Counted from the stretch's first letter, positions 1 to 12,920 are shown. The stretch is 64,000 nucleotides of DNA from Paracentrotus lividus (GCA_940671915.1 CALNVZ010003433.1:13741667-13805666); one strand, 5' to 3'. Notes: generated from the sequence alone by a model not told the origin. Numbers and translations: made by a program.

Positions 1-9
1 GAATTCATT

Positions 10-557
10 GGCCCATATTCTCGAGGGTTGTTTTGAAACCATGGATTATGTAAATTTTGTGTAATAATTACACTTATTTCAAAATATTATTTAAGAATGA
101 TCCCATATGAATGCGCAATTTTGTTGCAGCACGCTAAATTTACGTCTGTTGCTATGGTTTAGTCATAATGGCCCGAATTCACAAACGTGGTTTAGTTAGT
201 CCATGGTCTAAATCAGGTGGTTTGTGAATACCAAAATTTAGACCATGGTCTAAATCTGTGGTTTAAACAATTGATTTAGACCATGGACTAACTAAACCAC
301 GTTTGTGAATTCGGGCCAAAGAGCCCACAGTTTTGAATTATTGAGTCCCCTGTTGAGTCTACTGTTTATATAAATTTGATTATGCAGTAGACTTAACCAT
401 AGGAACAGGCATAAATTTAGCACGCTGTGAAAAAATCGCGCATTCACATTCGACCTTTCTTAATCTCCACGCTGAAATAAGCGTAATTATTACACAAAAT
501 TTACCTAATCCATGATTACAGCCCACTGTTTCAAAACCACCTTCGAGAATACGGGCC
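10..557. mobile_element. Foldback (inverted-repeat) element, outer element of a nested pair
   Basis: The left part (10-165) and right part (about 390-557) are imperfect reverse complements: GGCCCATATTCTCGA at the left pairs with TCGAGAATACGGGCC at the right, and the tract around AATTTACGTCTGTTGC pairs with 400-425. No coding capacity is seen. It sits in an intron of the paladin gene. A second element (170-317) was inserted near its centre, so this one is older. The superfamily is not identified. Confidence 0.7.
170..317. mobile_element. 148-bp palindromic MITE (copy 1)
   Basis: It begins GGCCCGAATTCACAAACG and ends with the exact reverse complement. The inverted repeats run about 45 bp inward, with further inner symmetry around TTTAGACCATGGTCTAAA. 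A copy of the same length lies at 59668-59815 in the opposite orientation and differs at about one base, so the family moved recently. It is non-coding and nested in the larger foldback element. Confidence 0.85.
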
Positions 558-671
558 ATTTTGTCTCTATACCGGTAGTCTTCATTCCAACATGTGGTTA
601 TAGATTCTCATCATCATCTAAAATATTTGGATATGTGATTGCAATTACAATTATCATGACTATCATTACAG

Positions 672-821
672 ACTATAAACAAGATCGTTACCGCGGTGAA
701 AGATTTAGATGACATCTTTACAGATGAAGATGGACCAGCTCTTCTATTCAATTGCCAGACAGGGAAAGAGCAGACAACGGTTGCCATGGCAATAGCAGGA
801 CTCGTCATTTGGCACAAGAAG
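672..821 (+). CDS. PALD1: Paladin exon with the last phosphatase-like P-loop
   Basis: The exon follows ATCATTACAG and ends AAG before GTGAAATC. It encodes 50 residues starting TINKIVTAVKDLDD. Residues 26-33 (CQTGKEQT) occupy the place of the C-x5-R-[ST] loop, with Gln where Arg is expected. The exon ends in VIWHKK. Confidence 0.88.
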
Positions 822-3800
822 GTGAAATCCCTTGCATATTATATACATTTTTATAAGAATCTGTATGTGGTCATATAGGGCAACTCATCATAGGAAATAT
901 TCATGCATTTTATTTTCCATCTTGATTTAACATAATAAATATTATTTCTTATATAAACATGTATGTGAAGGACCTAAAGGCATAGGTACATGTAGATTCT
1001 TTTATTCTTAAACCTACTTCACAAATAATAAACTTTATGACGAAGAGACATGACTATTATCATCTAGAATCTAGAACTATTATTATTATTATTAGTGATA
1101 TACCATAATTTTTTTTTTTGCTCTCGTTACCATAGGAGTATCAAATTCTTTTTAGGACCATATAATAACTATTGGTATGAGATATGTGAACTGTATTATA
1201 TTTCTAAATGCTTTCACATCAACAGCAGTTCTATTCCCAATGCAGTTTTGAAAGGCACCTTATTCCTCCTGAGATTAAGTTTTTAAAGATATTTCTTGTT
1301 TTGTTTTTAGGGTTTTCCTGTAGGGACTAAATTAGGAGAGCAAGAAAGGATTAGTGTACCGCAAGCAGAATATACTAAAGGAGAATTCTCGGTGAGTAAC
1401 ATCAATGCTTTCATCATTTAAAACTGGTCTTCTTTTTAAAGTCACTACGTTAACCAACTCCTGCCAAATGCTGGAGATGCAACTTGGCTTTGGAGTCGGA
1501 ACTTTCCCTTGCTCTGAAACACAAAGGTTTGCAATTGATTGCAAAATGGTAAAAGCCAATCAAAATCATTGTTACTTGTGCTTTTGGTTAATAAAACTGA
1601 CCCATAACCAATTAAAAGCAACACACTCTCCATGGAGAAGCTACCATGAATTATCCCAAGACTCTTAATTCAAGGTCCCTTGTGAGATGCTTGTGTTTTG
1701 TAAAATCCATAAATTGCCATTTTTCTAAAGAGAATGCTGATTATTTTGTCTGTTCATTTGACATTATCAGGCACATATATATGAAGAGCTTACTTGCAAA
1801 AGGGAATAAATCCCCTTTTGATGAAAATTTTGTTATTGCTGTCAGGTCATTGTTCAGGTACGTACCCGTCTTTGAACAAAAGGATTTTCTTAAATGTTGA
1901 TTGCAACTGTAAGAAATGCATTTTGTAATTTCCCTTTTCCATAGAGACTTGTACAAAATCTGGTAAACAAATGCCATTTCCTTTGAAGTTATAAACATGG
2001 GTTTAGTCCCATTTGCACTTTAGCTCTTCATATGACTCTACAAAATTGGATCGACAATGTATTCCTTCATCAAGAACTACAAAAAAGAATTTACATTGGA
2101 CAACGTAGTGATTATAAACCAGATAATATATTATAACTCATGATTTTTTTTGTTTTGTTATTGTAGGCTGTGCGTAAACTGGTGATGAGACTACCCCATG
2201 GCACCCAGGTCAAACGAGAGGTTGACCTCATGCTGGATAAGTGCTCCGAGACCATGACCCCAATGCACTTTCACCTACGAGAGGTCATATTTTCCATGTT
2301 CAATAAGGTATGTTCATATATGAATATAAGTTGATGGGCTGTTGATTACAAGGAACAGGGCTAAATTCTTTCCTTAATGTACATGTATGTCTTTTAGTAA
2401 AACATTAATTTACGTTAGCCATACTCTACCCAGGAAAGGTAAAATGGGTACAGGTAGGCCGAACTTACTTTGATGCTATTTTCACTGAAATTGTGTCAAA
2501 GCTAAAACCAACTTATATTGGAGCACATTGCAGGCTTGATATGAGCTCTATTTAAGGGGCCCATGTTATTTATTCATTTATTATATCACCATTTTTTTTT
2601 TTTCTTCATACCTGTTGATTCATTATCATTGTCCTCATCAAAATGAAGTTTGTGAGGGGACTATGAAATAGCCTCTCTACACTGCCCTAATTTCACAAAA
2701 GGGCGCAAGTGACGTATCAATCAATTTTTGAGTTTTAGATGTTTTCATATTAATTTAGTGCCATCTTCCCCCTGGCAAAATTTAAGAGTTTAATGTGTAT
2801 CCTGCTCAAAAATATACTTCAGATTTCATTGACATCGATGTAAATGACGGATACATTTTGCCCTTTTACAGGAAATGTCACTCTTGTGAATTTATTAATT
2901 ATGCAAATTTATTCCAAAACAGATCTTAATTATCCTTAGAAAATGAATGCCATTCCAATGATTTAAACTTTATACAGAGGGGACATTTATAACACACCAC
3001 ATTATTTACTCCTTTAATTAATCTGTATTATCATGGGATTTTTTATTATTTCTTTTGTTTTTTTGTCAGATGAAGACGGCTAAAGGTGAGGAGGTAGACT
3101 GTTTATATCAGCAGAGTCTAGAAAACCTGGAACGATACATCTACCTGATCTTATTCAATGCATATCTTCATATGCAGAGAGCCACCAACTGGGAGATGCC
3201 CTTTCAACAATGGATGAAAACAGTTAGTATTCTTGTGTAAAAGGATTGACTTGAAATCAGTAGCAAGGTGCACGTTAACATACATTTTGTCCACAGTTTT
3301 ACTGAGAATCCTGCCCATAGATGTAAAAGTCTCCTTTTAGCAGCGCTTTGGCACTATTATTGAAACTAATATGCAATGAATTACATATTATGTACATATT
3401 AATACACATCAGCACAAAGAGAAAAATTTATTAGATAGCCTTTAATTGATTGCATGCTGCACTTGAGTAGAATTAATTAAACTTTAATTGGTCTCATATG
3501 GCTATATAGGTGACACAACATTATATGCTCCCGCAAATTGCTCTTTGATATACAGGTTGTTTTATGATCAGGGTACACCGTCGAAAAATGGTCTTCTGTG
3601 CACCACGAAAAGAAACATAGGTATTGTAATCTCAAATCTACATGTAGTATGGCAAGCTATTGGGCACTGTTAGAGCAACCTACAAGAGAAAAATAAATTA
3701 TTGAAATACACATTTACTTCTAAAAAATTGACCATATCTGCCATTTTAGGGCAAAATTTCAGTCTCATTTTATTTATGCCTCCGCCACCGAAGGTGGTGC

Positions 3801-6421
3801 CGGAGGCATTATGTTTTCGGGTTGTCCGTCCGTCCGTCCGTACGTCCCGTTTTCGTTCTTCGCGATAACTTAAGAACCGTTTGACGGATCACTTTTAAAC
3901 TTGGATCATGTATGCATATGGTAGGGACAATGATCTGATTAGACTGTTGGGGTGCATTAGGTCAGGAGGTCAAAGGTCAAAGTCAAGAGGTCATGTCGTA
4001 TGCTATGAAAATGGGCTCGTTCTTGGCCATATCACTTAAAACCGTTCTGACGGGTCAACTTATATACTTGCGGTAATGTGTTGCCTATCGGGAGGGGCAA
4101 TGAACGTGATTTAGACTTTTAGGGTCATGAGGTCAAAGAGTCAAAGGTCACAGATTCATTTTACATGAAATGGTTCGTCTCTCTGACCATACTTAAGAAC
4201 TGTGTGACGGTCAACTCGTCAAACTTGAGGTAATGTGCTGGCAATATGCGGTGGGCACATGGAACGTTTAGATTTTGGGTCAAATGGTCAAGGTCGACAG
4301 GTCATGGTGTAGATGTGAAAAGTCTGCCTCGTTCCGTTCTTTCGATAACTTAAGAATACCGTTTGAGGATCTCCTTCAAACTTGGGATCATATTCATTAT
4401 GGGAAGAGGACAATGAGACTCATCAGATTTTGGGGTCATGAGGGTCAAAAGGCTCACAGGAGTCATTGTGTACATGAAATGGCTTGGTTCTCGCCATAAA
4501 CTTAAAATTGTTTACCTGGATCATATTTCAACTTGGGTCATATGTGGCATAGGGACGGACAATAAACAGATTAGAATTTAGAGGTCATGAGGTCAAGTTC
4601 AAGGCCACAGAGGACATTGTGTGTTGTGGAAATGGCTTGTTCTATGCGATAGCTTAAGACAGTTTGTATGCATCAAAACTTGAGGGTCATAGTGTTGCAT
4701 GATGGTAGGGACAATGAATGTTATTATATTGTTGAGGTCTATGAGTCAAAGTCAAGGGTCACCAGACGTGCATTGTAATACATGAAAATGGCGACGTTCC
4801 TTCAGCTGCTAACTTCTGAAACCGTTTTATGGAGTCAGGCTTCAAACTTGGGTATGTGGGAGGAAAGATGAACCTGATTAGTTTTTAGGTAGGAATTAAA
4901 GGTCACTGGTTATTATGTGAAATGACTCGTTGTGCAATTTCTGGAAGGACGCTTTGACAGATCAACTTAAACAATAGTTTATCCTTTTTATTAATCAGTA
5001 AGCGCATCCTTCCTGAGTTGGAAAGTAATTCTGATGATACCACTTTAATAGATTTGGGGTCAATATTCAAAGATGTCATGTATAACATGCGATGTAAGAA
5101 ATACTGCAACATGGCGCATCAGCCTTTTTTTTGCGGATGTGGCAATACGGAGGCATGCCTTCCGACCGTGCGCGGTCGAAGATTCATGTAGTTTTTTCTA
5201 ATTTTGAGCCTGCGCATCTTTATTATTAACAATCATTAGGCTTGTTTTTCCAATCAGAATTGACTGCTGAAATGCAGTTGTTTAAAAATTGAAAACCCCA
5301 GAAGCTACATTTTTTGTGACCATTATTAACCAAAAATGGGGTGTTAAATTTGTCAAAAAATGTCCTCTCCGAATTCTGTGTTTTTAGGCATAGTTAGACA
5401 TAACTTGATGAACAATGTTTTTGTCTGTAAGAACACATTTATGCAACAAACTTATAATGTTTACTTCGCCCACATCCACAGTGTTGCCAAATCATGTTCC
5501 GTCAAAAAGCGTCCTCTCCAAAAAATGAAGCAATTGACTTTACGTGTAATAAAAAATTTGATCCCCTACAAAAAAATAAGTTGTTGACCTCATGCCTCAA
5601 AATTTAAAAGCAATATCATTTCACTTGTCTAGAACACATACACAAAAAATGAGAAAAACAAAACAATTTTTTGGGGGGTCCAGTGAGACAAATTGGTGTA
5701 CCCTGATAGTAAAACAACCCTTGCTTTGATGTATTTGTAGGGTTAGGGTTGCAAAAGGGTTTTGTGTTAGGCTTAGGGTAGGTTAAGTCCATGGTTGAAG
5801 TTAGTCATTCAATCACTATATCGACTATGCAGTGGAGCAATTATCGCTGGAGCAAATGTCATGGAAAGCCCTCAAGGGCATTAAAATATATTTATATTGA
5901 CCAGCTGATCACTATAACAATAGAAGATGACTGGACCTGAAAACATAACTATGTATGACAATACCCGTAATTGATATCATGTGAAGCCCTGTGGACCAAT
6001 ATACATATACACCTTGATAGGTTTTAATATCTATGTAATAGTTATGCTATATTGGAAGGCTCAGAATGAAATACCAGAAATATTTCACTTGTTAGGGTCA
6101 ATATTCTGGTATTCAATGAAGTAAAACCATCCAATATTATCTGTGATCATTATTCAGAAGGTATGAACTGTGAAAAGCAGTACTTTCATTAGACAGTGCA
6201 AAACGGCATAATATTGCGCAGATAAAATGCATTATAAGCGAATAATATCTATTATTGTTATCTATTTCCAGGTTGGTTACAAGGTAGGTGCCTATGACAT
6301 TCTAGACCACCTATCATTCGGAGAACTGGACATCGAATCCCGCTTTGATGTCAGCACTATGCATGATCGATGGTGTCGGGATCCGAATCCTAAAGCAGTC
6401 GTCCGAGGATTCATCATTTGA
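672..6421 (+). CDS. PALD1: Paladin (PALD1-like), 3' part of gene, five coding exons
   Basis: Paladin is a metazoan protein with tyrosine-phosphatase-like P-loop domains that is generally regarded as a pseudophosphatase or regulator of receptor signalling. Exons are 672-821, 1311-1391, 2167-2307, 3070-3222 and 6272-6421. All are phase 0, with AG acceptors and GT donors (GTGAAA, GTGAGT, GTATGT, GTTAGT), and together give 224 residues plus TGA. Diagnostic segments are LLFNCQTGKEQTT (P-loop), SETMTPMHFHLREV and ERYIYLILFNAYLH, which match the C-terminal third of vertebrate paladins as I remember them. The upstream two-thirds lies outside the window. The P-loop reads C-x5-Q, so the catalytic arginine is missing here. 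Family assignment is strong; function is inferred from the family. Confidence 0.9.
1311..1391 (+). CDS. PALD1: Paladin exon, linker after the P-loop
   Basis: The acceptor is TTTGTTTTTAG and the donor TCG|GTGAGT. It encodes 27 residues, GFPVGTKLGEQERI then SVPQAEYTKGEFS. The GEF ending matches the equivalent point in vertebrate paladins. Confidence 0.85.
2167..2307 (+). CDS. PALD1: Paladin exon with the SETMTPMHFHLRE motif
   Basis: The acceptor is TTATTGTAG and the donor AAG|GTATGT. It encodes 47 residues, AVRKLVMRLPHGT onward, containing VDLMLDKCSETMTPMHFHL. This is the most family-specific stretch seen in the window. Confidence 0.9.
3070..3222 (+). CDS. PALD1: Paladin exon with LERYIYLILFNAYLH
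   Basis: The acceptor is TTTTTTTGTCAG and the donor ACA|GTTAGT. It encodes 51 residues: a charged helix (MKTAKGEEVDC), then SLENLERYIYLILFNAYLH, then FQQWMKT. The following intron is about 3 kb and carries a 1.4-kb repetitive element. Confidence 0.9.
3775..5178 (+). mobile_element. Satellite-carrying element with TATGCCTCC termini (copy 1)
   Basis: It opens with TATGCCTCCGCCACCGAAGG, a hairpin-forming end, then TTTTCGGGTTGTCCGTCCGT. It closes with CGGAGGCATGCC and CGACCGTGCGCGGTCG. Between lie about eight degenerate tandem units of about 150-170 bp, each holding 'CGATAACTTAAGAACCGTTTGACGG'-like text (only its first part is well kept) and AGGTCA direct repeats. It is non-coding and sits in a paladin intron in sense orientation. 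A shorter copy in the opposite orientation lies in a NUDT13 intron. Confidence 0.75.
6272..6421 (+). CDS. PALD1: Paladin terminal coding exon
   Basis: The acceptor is TATCTATTTCCAG. It encodes 49 residues (VGYKVGAYDILDHLSFGEL to VVRGFII) and ends TGA at 6419-6421. AYDILDHLSFGELD corresponds to the conserved C-terminal helix of paladins. The tail after the helix diverges from vertebrate proteins. Confidence 0.88.
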   Translation, partial: VGYKVGAYDILDHLSFGELDIESRFDVSTMHDRWCRDPNPKAVVRGFII

Positions 6422-7544
6422 AATACTTGCTTGAGTGGACAGAAACCCATCCCCATGACTAGTTTGGGTTTATCGGTATAGGCATTGCCAATTTACACAT
6501 GTCTTTTATTTTTAGTAGCATTCTAGAAATGTTCTTCATGAGCTCTGCATTGATTTGCGTACATGTACCTGACAAGCCTTGTGTTGCGCCAGTTTGGAGC
6601 AGATTGTTCGAGAATTTTTTTTAGCCCTTACACGACAACCATCTTGTGCTCAGCTGCAAATGCCAGCACCTAATTTATTTTTTGGTCATGTTGGCTTATT
6701 TTTATGATGTCTGAGCAGGTTTGTGTACCCTATATTTTTTTTATAGCTAGTACACTCTAACCTTTCGTCTGGAGTGGCATTACATGCTAAAATAAAAAAA
6801 AAGTGATATGCCGAATTATGATAGAAGGTGTAGAAAGAAACAGACTTACAAGAATTATGAAACTGTACACAAGACAATAAAACCACAGTAGAGTGTCTTT
6901 GGATGGGATCATCTGATGACATCTAAAACCATCACATATCATCTGCAACTTCTGAGACATGGTGTTTTTTAAGTGAAGACACGTCTTCATGATTGTGATG
7001 ATTAGCATCATGTACATGGATGAGAAAGCCATTGTGCATGCATGAAGAGAGGGAAATTGGGTTGAACGTGGAAGGTTGTCTGATACCCAAAGCATGTTAA
7101 AAGTTTCTTTTTATGGAATCTTATGGAAAGTGTGGAGCCATCGTTTGGATAAAAACATTCTAGAACAAATGCGTACAATTGATTGTAGTGAGTTTGTGGC
7201 CATGGAAGCAGTGCCGATATTGGTACTGTCTCTACAATGATTGGGGTTTTGTTTAATCTGATTGTGGCCATATCTGGAATGGGTGCTATGAAAGGAATTG
7301 GCATTCTAAATGGGCAATGATTTTTATATGTGTAAATGCTCTAAGTTTAGTTCAGTGGTTCTCTCTTTGGTGTATTTTTTTTAATGATAATTTATGTCTT
7401 TGATTTCTGTGAATTTTCATTTTGCAAGTGTACATGAATGTGCAATTAAACCAATTTTGATATTGTGAATTTGATATCATTTCTCTTGGAGAGATTCCTT
7501 TTCAAATTATTAGAGGGTAAAATATTAATAAGTTGAAAGCAAGG

Positions 7545-7570
7545 AAAGTGTTTCTTTAAAGAAACACTTT
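7545..7570. repeat. Perfect 26-bp palindrome
   Basis: AAAGTGTTTCTTT is followed directly by its exact reverse complement with no loop. It lies in the presumed paladin 3' UTR. A transcript could form a hairpin here, but no wider repeat ends were found around it. Confidence 0.75.
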
Positions 7571-8189
7571 GTAACAAGATATGTCACTATTTTACTTCAT
7601 TCATGAAGACTTCTTCAATATCATAGTGGTATTTCATAATAGAATGAAATATAAAATAATCATTCTGATCACATTGAAAAATATTATCATCATAATGTGT
7701 TGTGCTAAATGCTTCGTTCGAAGTTATTATTTTTAAAGATGTTTAAGTACTTGTTAATGTTACACATCGAAGGATGTTTACACGTCCGCTTGCCATATTA
7801 TCCGCTTGCTCAAAATTAGCCTATATTTGGAAATAAGTTTGTGTGTCAAAAGGCCAAATGGCATATGTGCTTTTCCAGCAGTGCATTGTAAGAAACAACC
7901 AATGTGGGTTTGGAAATAGGTACAGTACATTCTCTTTGCTTTGGCAACAAATTTTGTAAAGAAAAAAAACTTTTCTTGATTGTTTTGCATTTACATTATG
8001 AAGAAAATATGCTGTAGAGCAACTGCATATATTGCTTTGTGGGTAAATAGTGAGTTGTTTTCTTTTCTTTCAAGTTCTCATATGTAGTAATTGATATTTA
8101 AAAAAAGCTATGATGATTGTGTCAATTTGGATTGCAAGAAACTATAGCGGGAAATACAAGAACAACAGCAAGACAGATGTATAGAGAGA

Positions 8190-8275
8190 TGTATGTGTGT
8201 GTTTGTGTGTGTGAGAGAGAGAAAGAGAGAGAGAAAGAGAGAAAAAAAAAGAAAAGAAAGAAAGAACAAGAAGGG
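8190..8275. repeat. GT/GA-rich simple sequence
   Basis: A short (GT)n tract passes into (GA)n with A-rich interruptions. It is low-complexity only; apparent open frames across it are compositional. Confidence 0.8.
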
Positions 8276-11200
8276 GATGTAGAAATGAGAAGGGAAACAA
8301 AACAATGGCATTTCCTGTTCTGATCTTCTTTTGATCACATTCAAAAATCTTTATTCTTAATTGTTGTATTTTGCTTGTCAAATTATATGTCAATGAGATT
8401 CTGACTTGTACATACCAAAGATTAAATTATTATAGTTTACTTTATATCCGATGTTCTACTTCTATCTGCATATTTATATTGTACAACATGTTCCTGTATA
8501 TGCAGGTCTTTACACATCACAAAACTGTTTTCTTTGTAGAAAATATCACGGGTATGAGTCCAGAACAAAGGAGGGTGCTATTTTATTTCAAGGGTCTACT
8601 TTTTATTTGTTTGACACCCCCTTTAATTCTTGCCTTTTAAAAGAAATCAATTTAATGAGTATTCAGGAAGATATCTTCCGAGAGAACAAACCAATGTAAA
8701 ATTTGGTTGATGTTAGGTTACAGCCACTTATTTTTTGTGTATCTTGAACAAAAAGATGATATATATTTTCAAAGTATTCAACTCTTTATTTGCTAGAGTT
8801 CAGACATATCATAGGACTGATAATGTTAGAAATATATGATGTATTTTTGGAATGGGTAGACAGTGAGTAGACAGTTATACAATGTATATATGTAGATTGA
8901 ACAGAAAATATTTATTACTTTAGTAGACCAACCTATATGTATTGGTATTTCTTACTTGGTACAATACAGGAATAAATGTTCTCTACATTAATTATGTTAT
9001 TGAAAAATAATTTTGATTGTATGATTTATTTTTTAAAAATTTTGAAAGCAATGTGTAATTTTTTAAGATCTTTTAATTTGGTTGCGAATAACATTTGCAT
9101 GCCCTACTCTATGAATTATACTTACCCACACATTTTTCTTTAAATCATTTTTTTAGGTGGGGGTGGGTAGAGGTGAAGGAGGGGGGGGGGGGGGGGAGCA
9201 TATAGAAGTAAATTGGACTGTACTTGAAGCAGAGGGTAAATATTGCATAACACATGTAGAAATGAGTGCCTTTACATGTATTGTACAATTTTAGTGTTAC
9301 ATAACTAAAAGCATTGTTTCTTGATATACATCTGCACTTTAAATGTAGATGATATATTTTATAAAATGTATTTTTTGCTTCTGAGAATATGTGGAGTTTT
9401 GATGTCAATTGATGTTTTATTTACAATAATATTATGTAAAATTACCTTAATAGTTCATGTTTACATTGGTAGTAAATGAAATGTATATCATATATTTTAG
9501 GTCTAAAAATATATATAGTACCTATTAAAAATTGGCATTCTTATGTGTAGCTCACAGTGTGTAGCATATTTTTATGGTAAATAACATACTTGTACAAGAC
9601 ATTTTTTCAATCCTGAATACGTTTACCTTCAAAAGAGAATATAACCTTTAATCATGTCCAGGTTGAATCTAAAGGGAAATGTTGGTCATTCCTTAAAAAC
9701 TTTTTTCAGGGAATATATTGTCCCAAAAATGGTTATGTAGTAAAAGTAAATTGAGTAGTAATGCGGAAAACCAAATGTTGGTGTGCATTTGCAATAGATA
9801 AAAGTAGCGAATTTATCATTATTTTTTACTAACAACTCAGTAAAGGATACAAACAACTCAGATGATTATTATTAAAATATGTGAATTCCAACTACTCAAT
9901 ATATAAACATTCTAAATGCATGTATAAATCCCACAAATCATTTCAACTTATTAAAGTATATAGAATCTATTATTTTTTGTAAGTTTATATTAAATACAAA
10001 CTTTGAAAAATACATGTATGAAAACCTCCAACTCCCAATCTACAAACTATTCTGAATAATTGTCTAAATAATTCAAGGTTTCTGTACATATCTTAAACTT
10101 TTTATATGATGTGAAACTGTCTCTGTTTTGTGTTTGAAATTATGATCTTCATTAATGTATACTAGCACAGAACACTAGTAAATGTTATTCAATTGTCAGA
10201 GGTAACCCTATCATATAGTCCTGCAGGCAGGAAGGTGTTTACGTGTAGTCAATTCAATTGTTTACTTGTTTACCTCTGTATATTGTATTTTTTTATGCAA
10301 TCAATGAAATTTACCCATATGTAATCTGTGGTATGTAAACAACAAGTTGAACAAAAAACAATAACTCAACAGTATGTCAACAAATTAGGTACACAACTTA
10401 GTTTTAGACTGAATAGGTTAACACTGTTGAAGGGAATCTGAGGTCAACAAAAAAATAATTTTTGTACAGCTAGAACGAGAAAAAAGAAAACAAGAAAATT
10501 CAGAATTAAAGGGATAATGCCTAAATATAATATCAAACATTTGATTAGAATTTTAGTTGCCAAGATCTATCTTTCTCAAAACATTTTTGAAGAAATATTG
10601 TCAACAGTGGAGTATTCAAGAAAAACATGAAAATTACAAATCTGTTCTTCTGTAGGTTACATTTGTTTCATTTCCTATTCATTTATTTTGTTCTTAGCAT
10701 ATTACATCAGATCTATAGTTTGGTGTTAGCCTATTGTATTTTCACTAATATTAAATGGGATGGTAAAATCTGGTAATACCAATAATTATAGGTTCTGTCA
10801 AAACTTACATTTTGAAAATGACAAATGAATGATATCTGTTACGTAAAGGCAATTTGGCAAATAAATATTGATATAATAACAATGAAAAAAAAAAATGTTC
10901 CATGTACATGTAGACTATATAGATGCATGGAATTGAAGGTCTTGTTGGTCCAAGTATTTTGACCAGATCAAGATTTGTATAATTCTGGTCTGTACTTGGC
11001 TATTGACAATCTGAATGTATTACATCTCAATCATGCTGCCAAAGTGACCAATAAATTGCTCTTCACTGTATTGTAATCTTGCATCAGTCTCACAAATGTG
11101 ACAAGCAAGTCCATGTGTCCATAATGTGGCATTTATCCTTGTTAAATCTATCTTTGTATTATGATTACTCTACTAGTGATTACCTACAAAATGTATTTGT

Positions 11201-12457
11201 GTCAAAGCTAATAGGAGAATAAAACTCTTGAAGCAAGGTGAATTGTGTAAAAACAGATCAGTAAAAGTTTGAGGAAATATAATAGAAAGACTTAAAGCAC
11301 TTTAAGGTTGAGATTGCAAATTATGGAGATCCTCCCTTTCGCAATGCGACCTACAAACATGTACATGTTGAAATGTTAAAGTGAACAACTTCAGCATTAT
11401 TTTTGTACAGATTTTTAGTCAAAATCATCTTTTTTATCAATGCATATAGGTACCAATGATAGATTATATATGTTGCACACACTATATCAGTGTGTGAACA
11501 ATTCTGTTCTACCATTGGGGAAAAAATGCTGTGTGTATGTTTTTAAATAACATACATGTATGGGAGAGTTGTTGAAAAAGTAAGAACATTCACAGATCTA
11601 TTTATTTGAGTTTTCTGTTTCCACACAATCTAAATAGTTATGGGGGTTTCATTCCCTATTAATACATTGACAACTGGTTGGACACATTTCTAGAGGCCCT
11701 TGCTACAACTTTTGTGTATTTTTTGTTTCACTGTCCTGTAGCTCCGTCCAAATTATTTGTGTGCTATCTTGTGTATACTTTTTATTTCTTGTATTTAATT
11801 TCAAGTGAAGGAAAATCAGTGTGCTATATTTTTGTTAGGTTTAGTATATTTGATATTTTATCTATTTCAGTTCCCTTGTGCCAATTAATTTCTAGATTTG
11901 TTTGTTGTATTTCCTTTGTAAGTGAAAATTGATGATATTTTTTTAATGTATCATTTGCCAACATAATTGCACCATTTATAAGTCACATTGTATTGCTTAT
12001 TGGTATAAAGCAAGTCATAAGTTTTTATAGTTTTATGGAGATTTTTCTGGGGGTTAATTATTTTGTTGTGTTTAACTGTGTCACCAGAAATTGCATCTTT
12101 AAAATAATCATGAAGAACTTGTGAACTTTGTGGTTAAGAACATTAAGCTCATTTATTCATTTTAATGAAATTGTACATTCTGTGATTAGTGCAAAACACA
12201 AACTGTATTGTTTTGGGTTTGACACAAAGCTGCTAAAAACTATGACATGATAGCAAACAAAATTAAGAGATTCAAATGTAAAAGTTTGGATTGTCTAATG
12301 TAACAGTTTCCCCTCTTTTTGGAATAAAACTGAACAAAGAAAGTTTTAATGACTGTTTAGCAGTGGACAATCAAAGTAACTGTAAAAGGAAACAGTAAAG
12401 TATACTAAATATCCTCATTATGTGTAGGCTGTTGTTGCCAAATAAAGCACTATTTTA

Positions 12458-12550
12458 TTAAACCCGTTGGGGACTGAGCCCAAATATATTTGGGCTAAGG
12501 TCTATGGGAAATGTGTGTTGTAGCCAAATTAGCTCGTCTCTAACGGGTTA
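12458..12550. mobile_element. Short inverted-repeat MITE
   Basis: TTAAACCCGTTGGGGAC at the left mirrors TCTAACGGGTTAAAA at the right, with an inner hairpin GCCCAAATATATTTGGGC. It is about 93 bp and non-coding. The family is not identified. Confidence 0.6.
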
Positions 12551-12920
12551 AAATGAAACCATAATGCATTTCCTGATTTTTGGCCAATTTTGGAAGTAAT
12601 AATTTTGTGATAGGATAGTAGAGGTATGAACTGTCTCATGATAACAAAGCTCAATATGAGAAATATATTTTATTTATCTACATAACATGCATCATATTTC
12701 ATCAAAAGAGCCATACCAAATTCGAACTGTGTGTTGATATAGTATGCACACATTTACTTTGTCTATAAAGTCATCAGGTCATTACTCCATGTTGGATGAT
12801 AATAAAAGTCAATGAAATTCTAACCCAGCACAGATCATTATACACTTATGTACATGTACATGACTTTAATGCATAGCATCTTTTGAATGATGATTATATG
12901 TGCATAAGTTCACAATTGAA

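Larger units (their letters stand above)
6422..12457 (+). other. Paladin 3' UTR and AT-rich intergenic DNA
   Basis: No gene is seen in about 6 kb after the paladin stop. AATAAA hexamers on the plus strand at 6791, 8971, 11218, 12323 and 12441 are possible polyadenylation signals, but none can be chosen without transcripts. The stretch also holds simple GT/GA tracts (8190-8275), a poly-G run (9181-9196) and a perfect palindrome at 7545-7570. The short open frames here have no recognisable protein features. Confidence 0.5.

Noticed and set aside
1741..1857. Longer paladin exon ending at 1857
   Set aside because: In the phase needed it meets TAA at about 1807; only the 12-nt version stays open.
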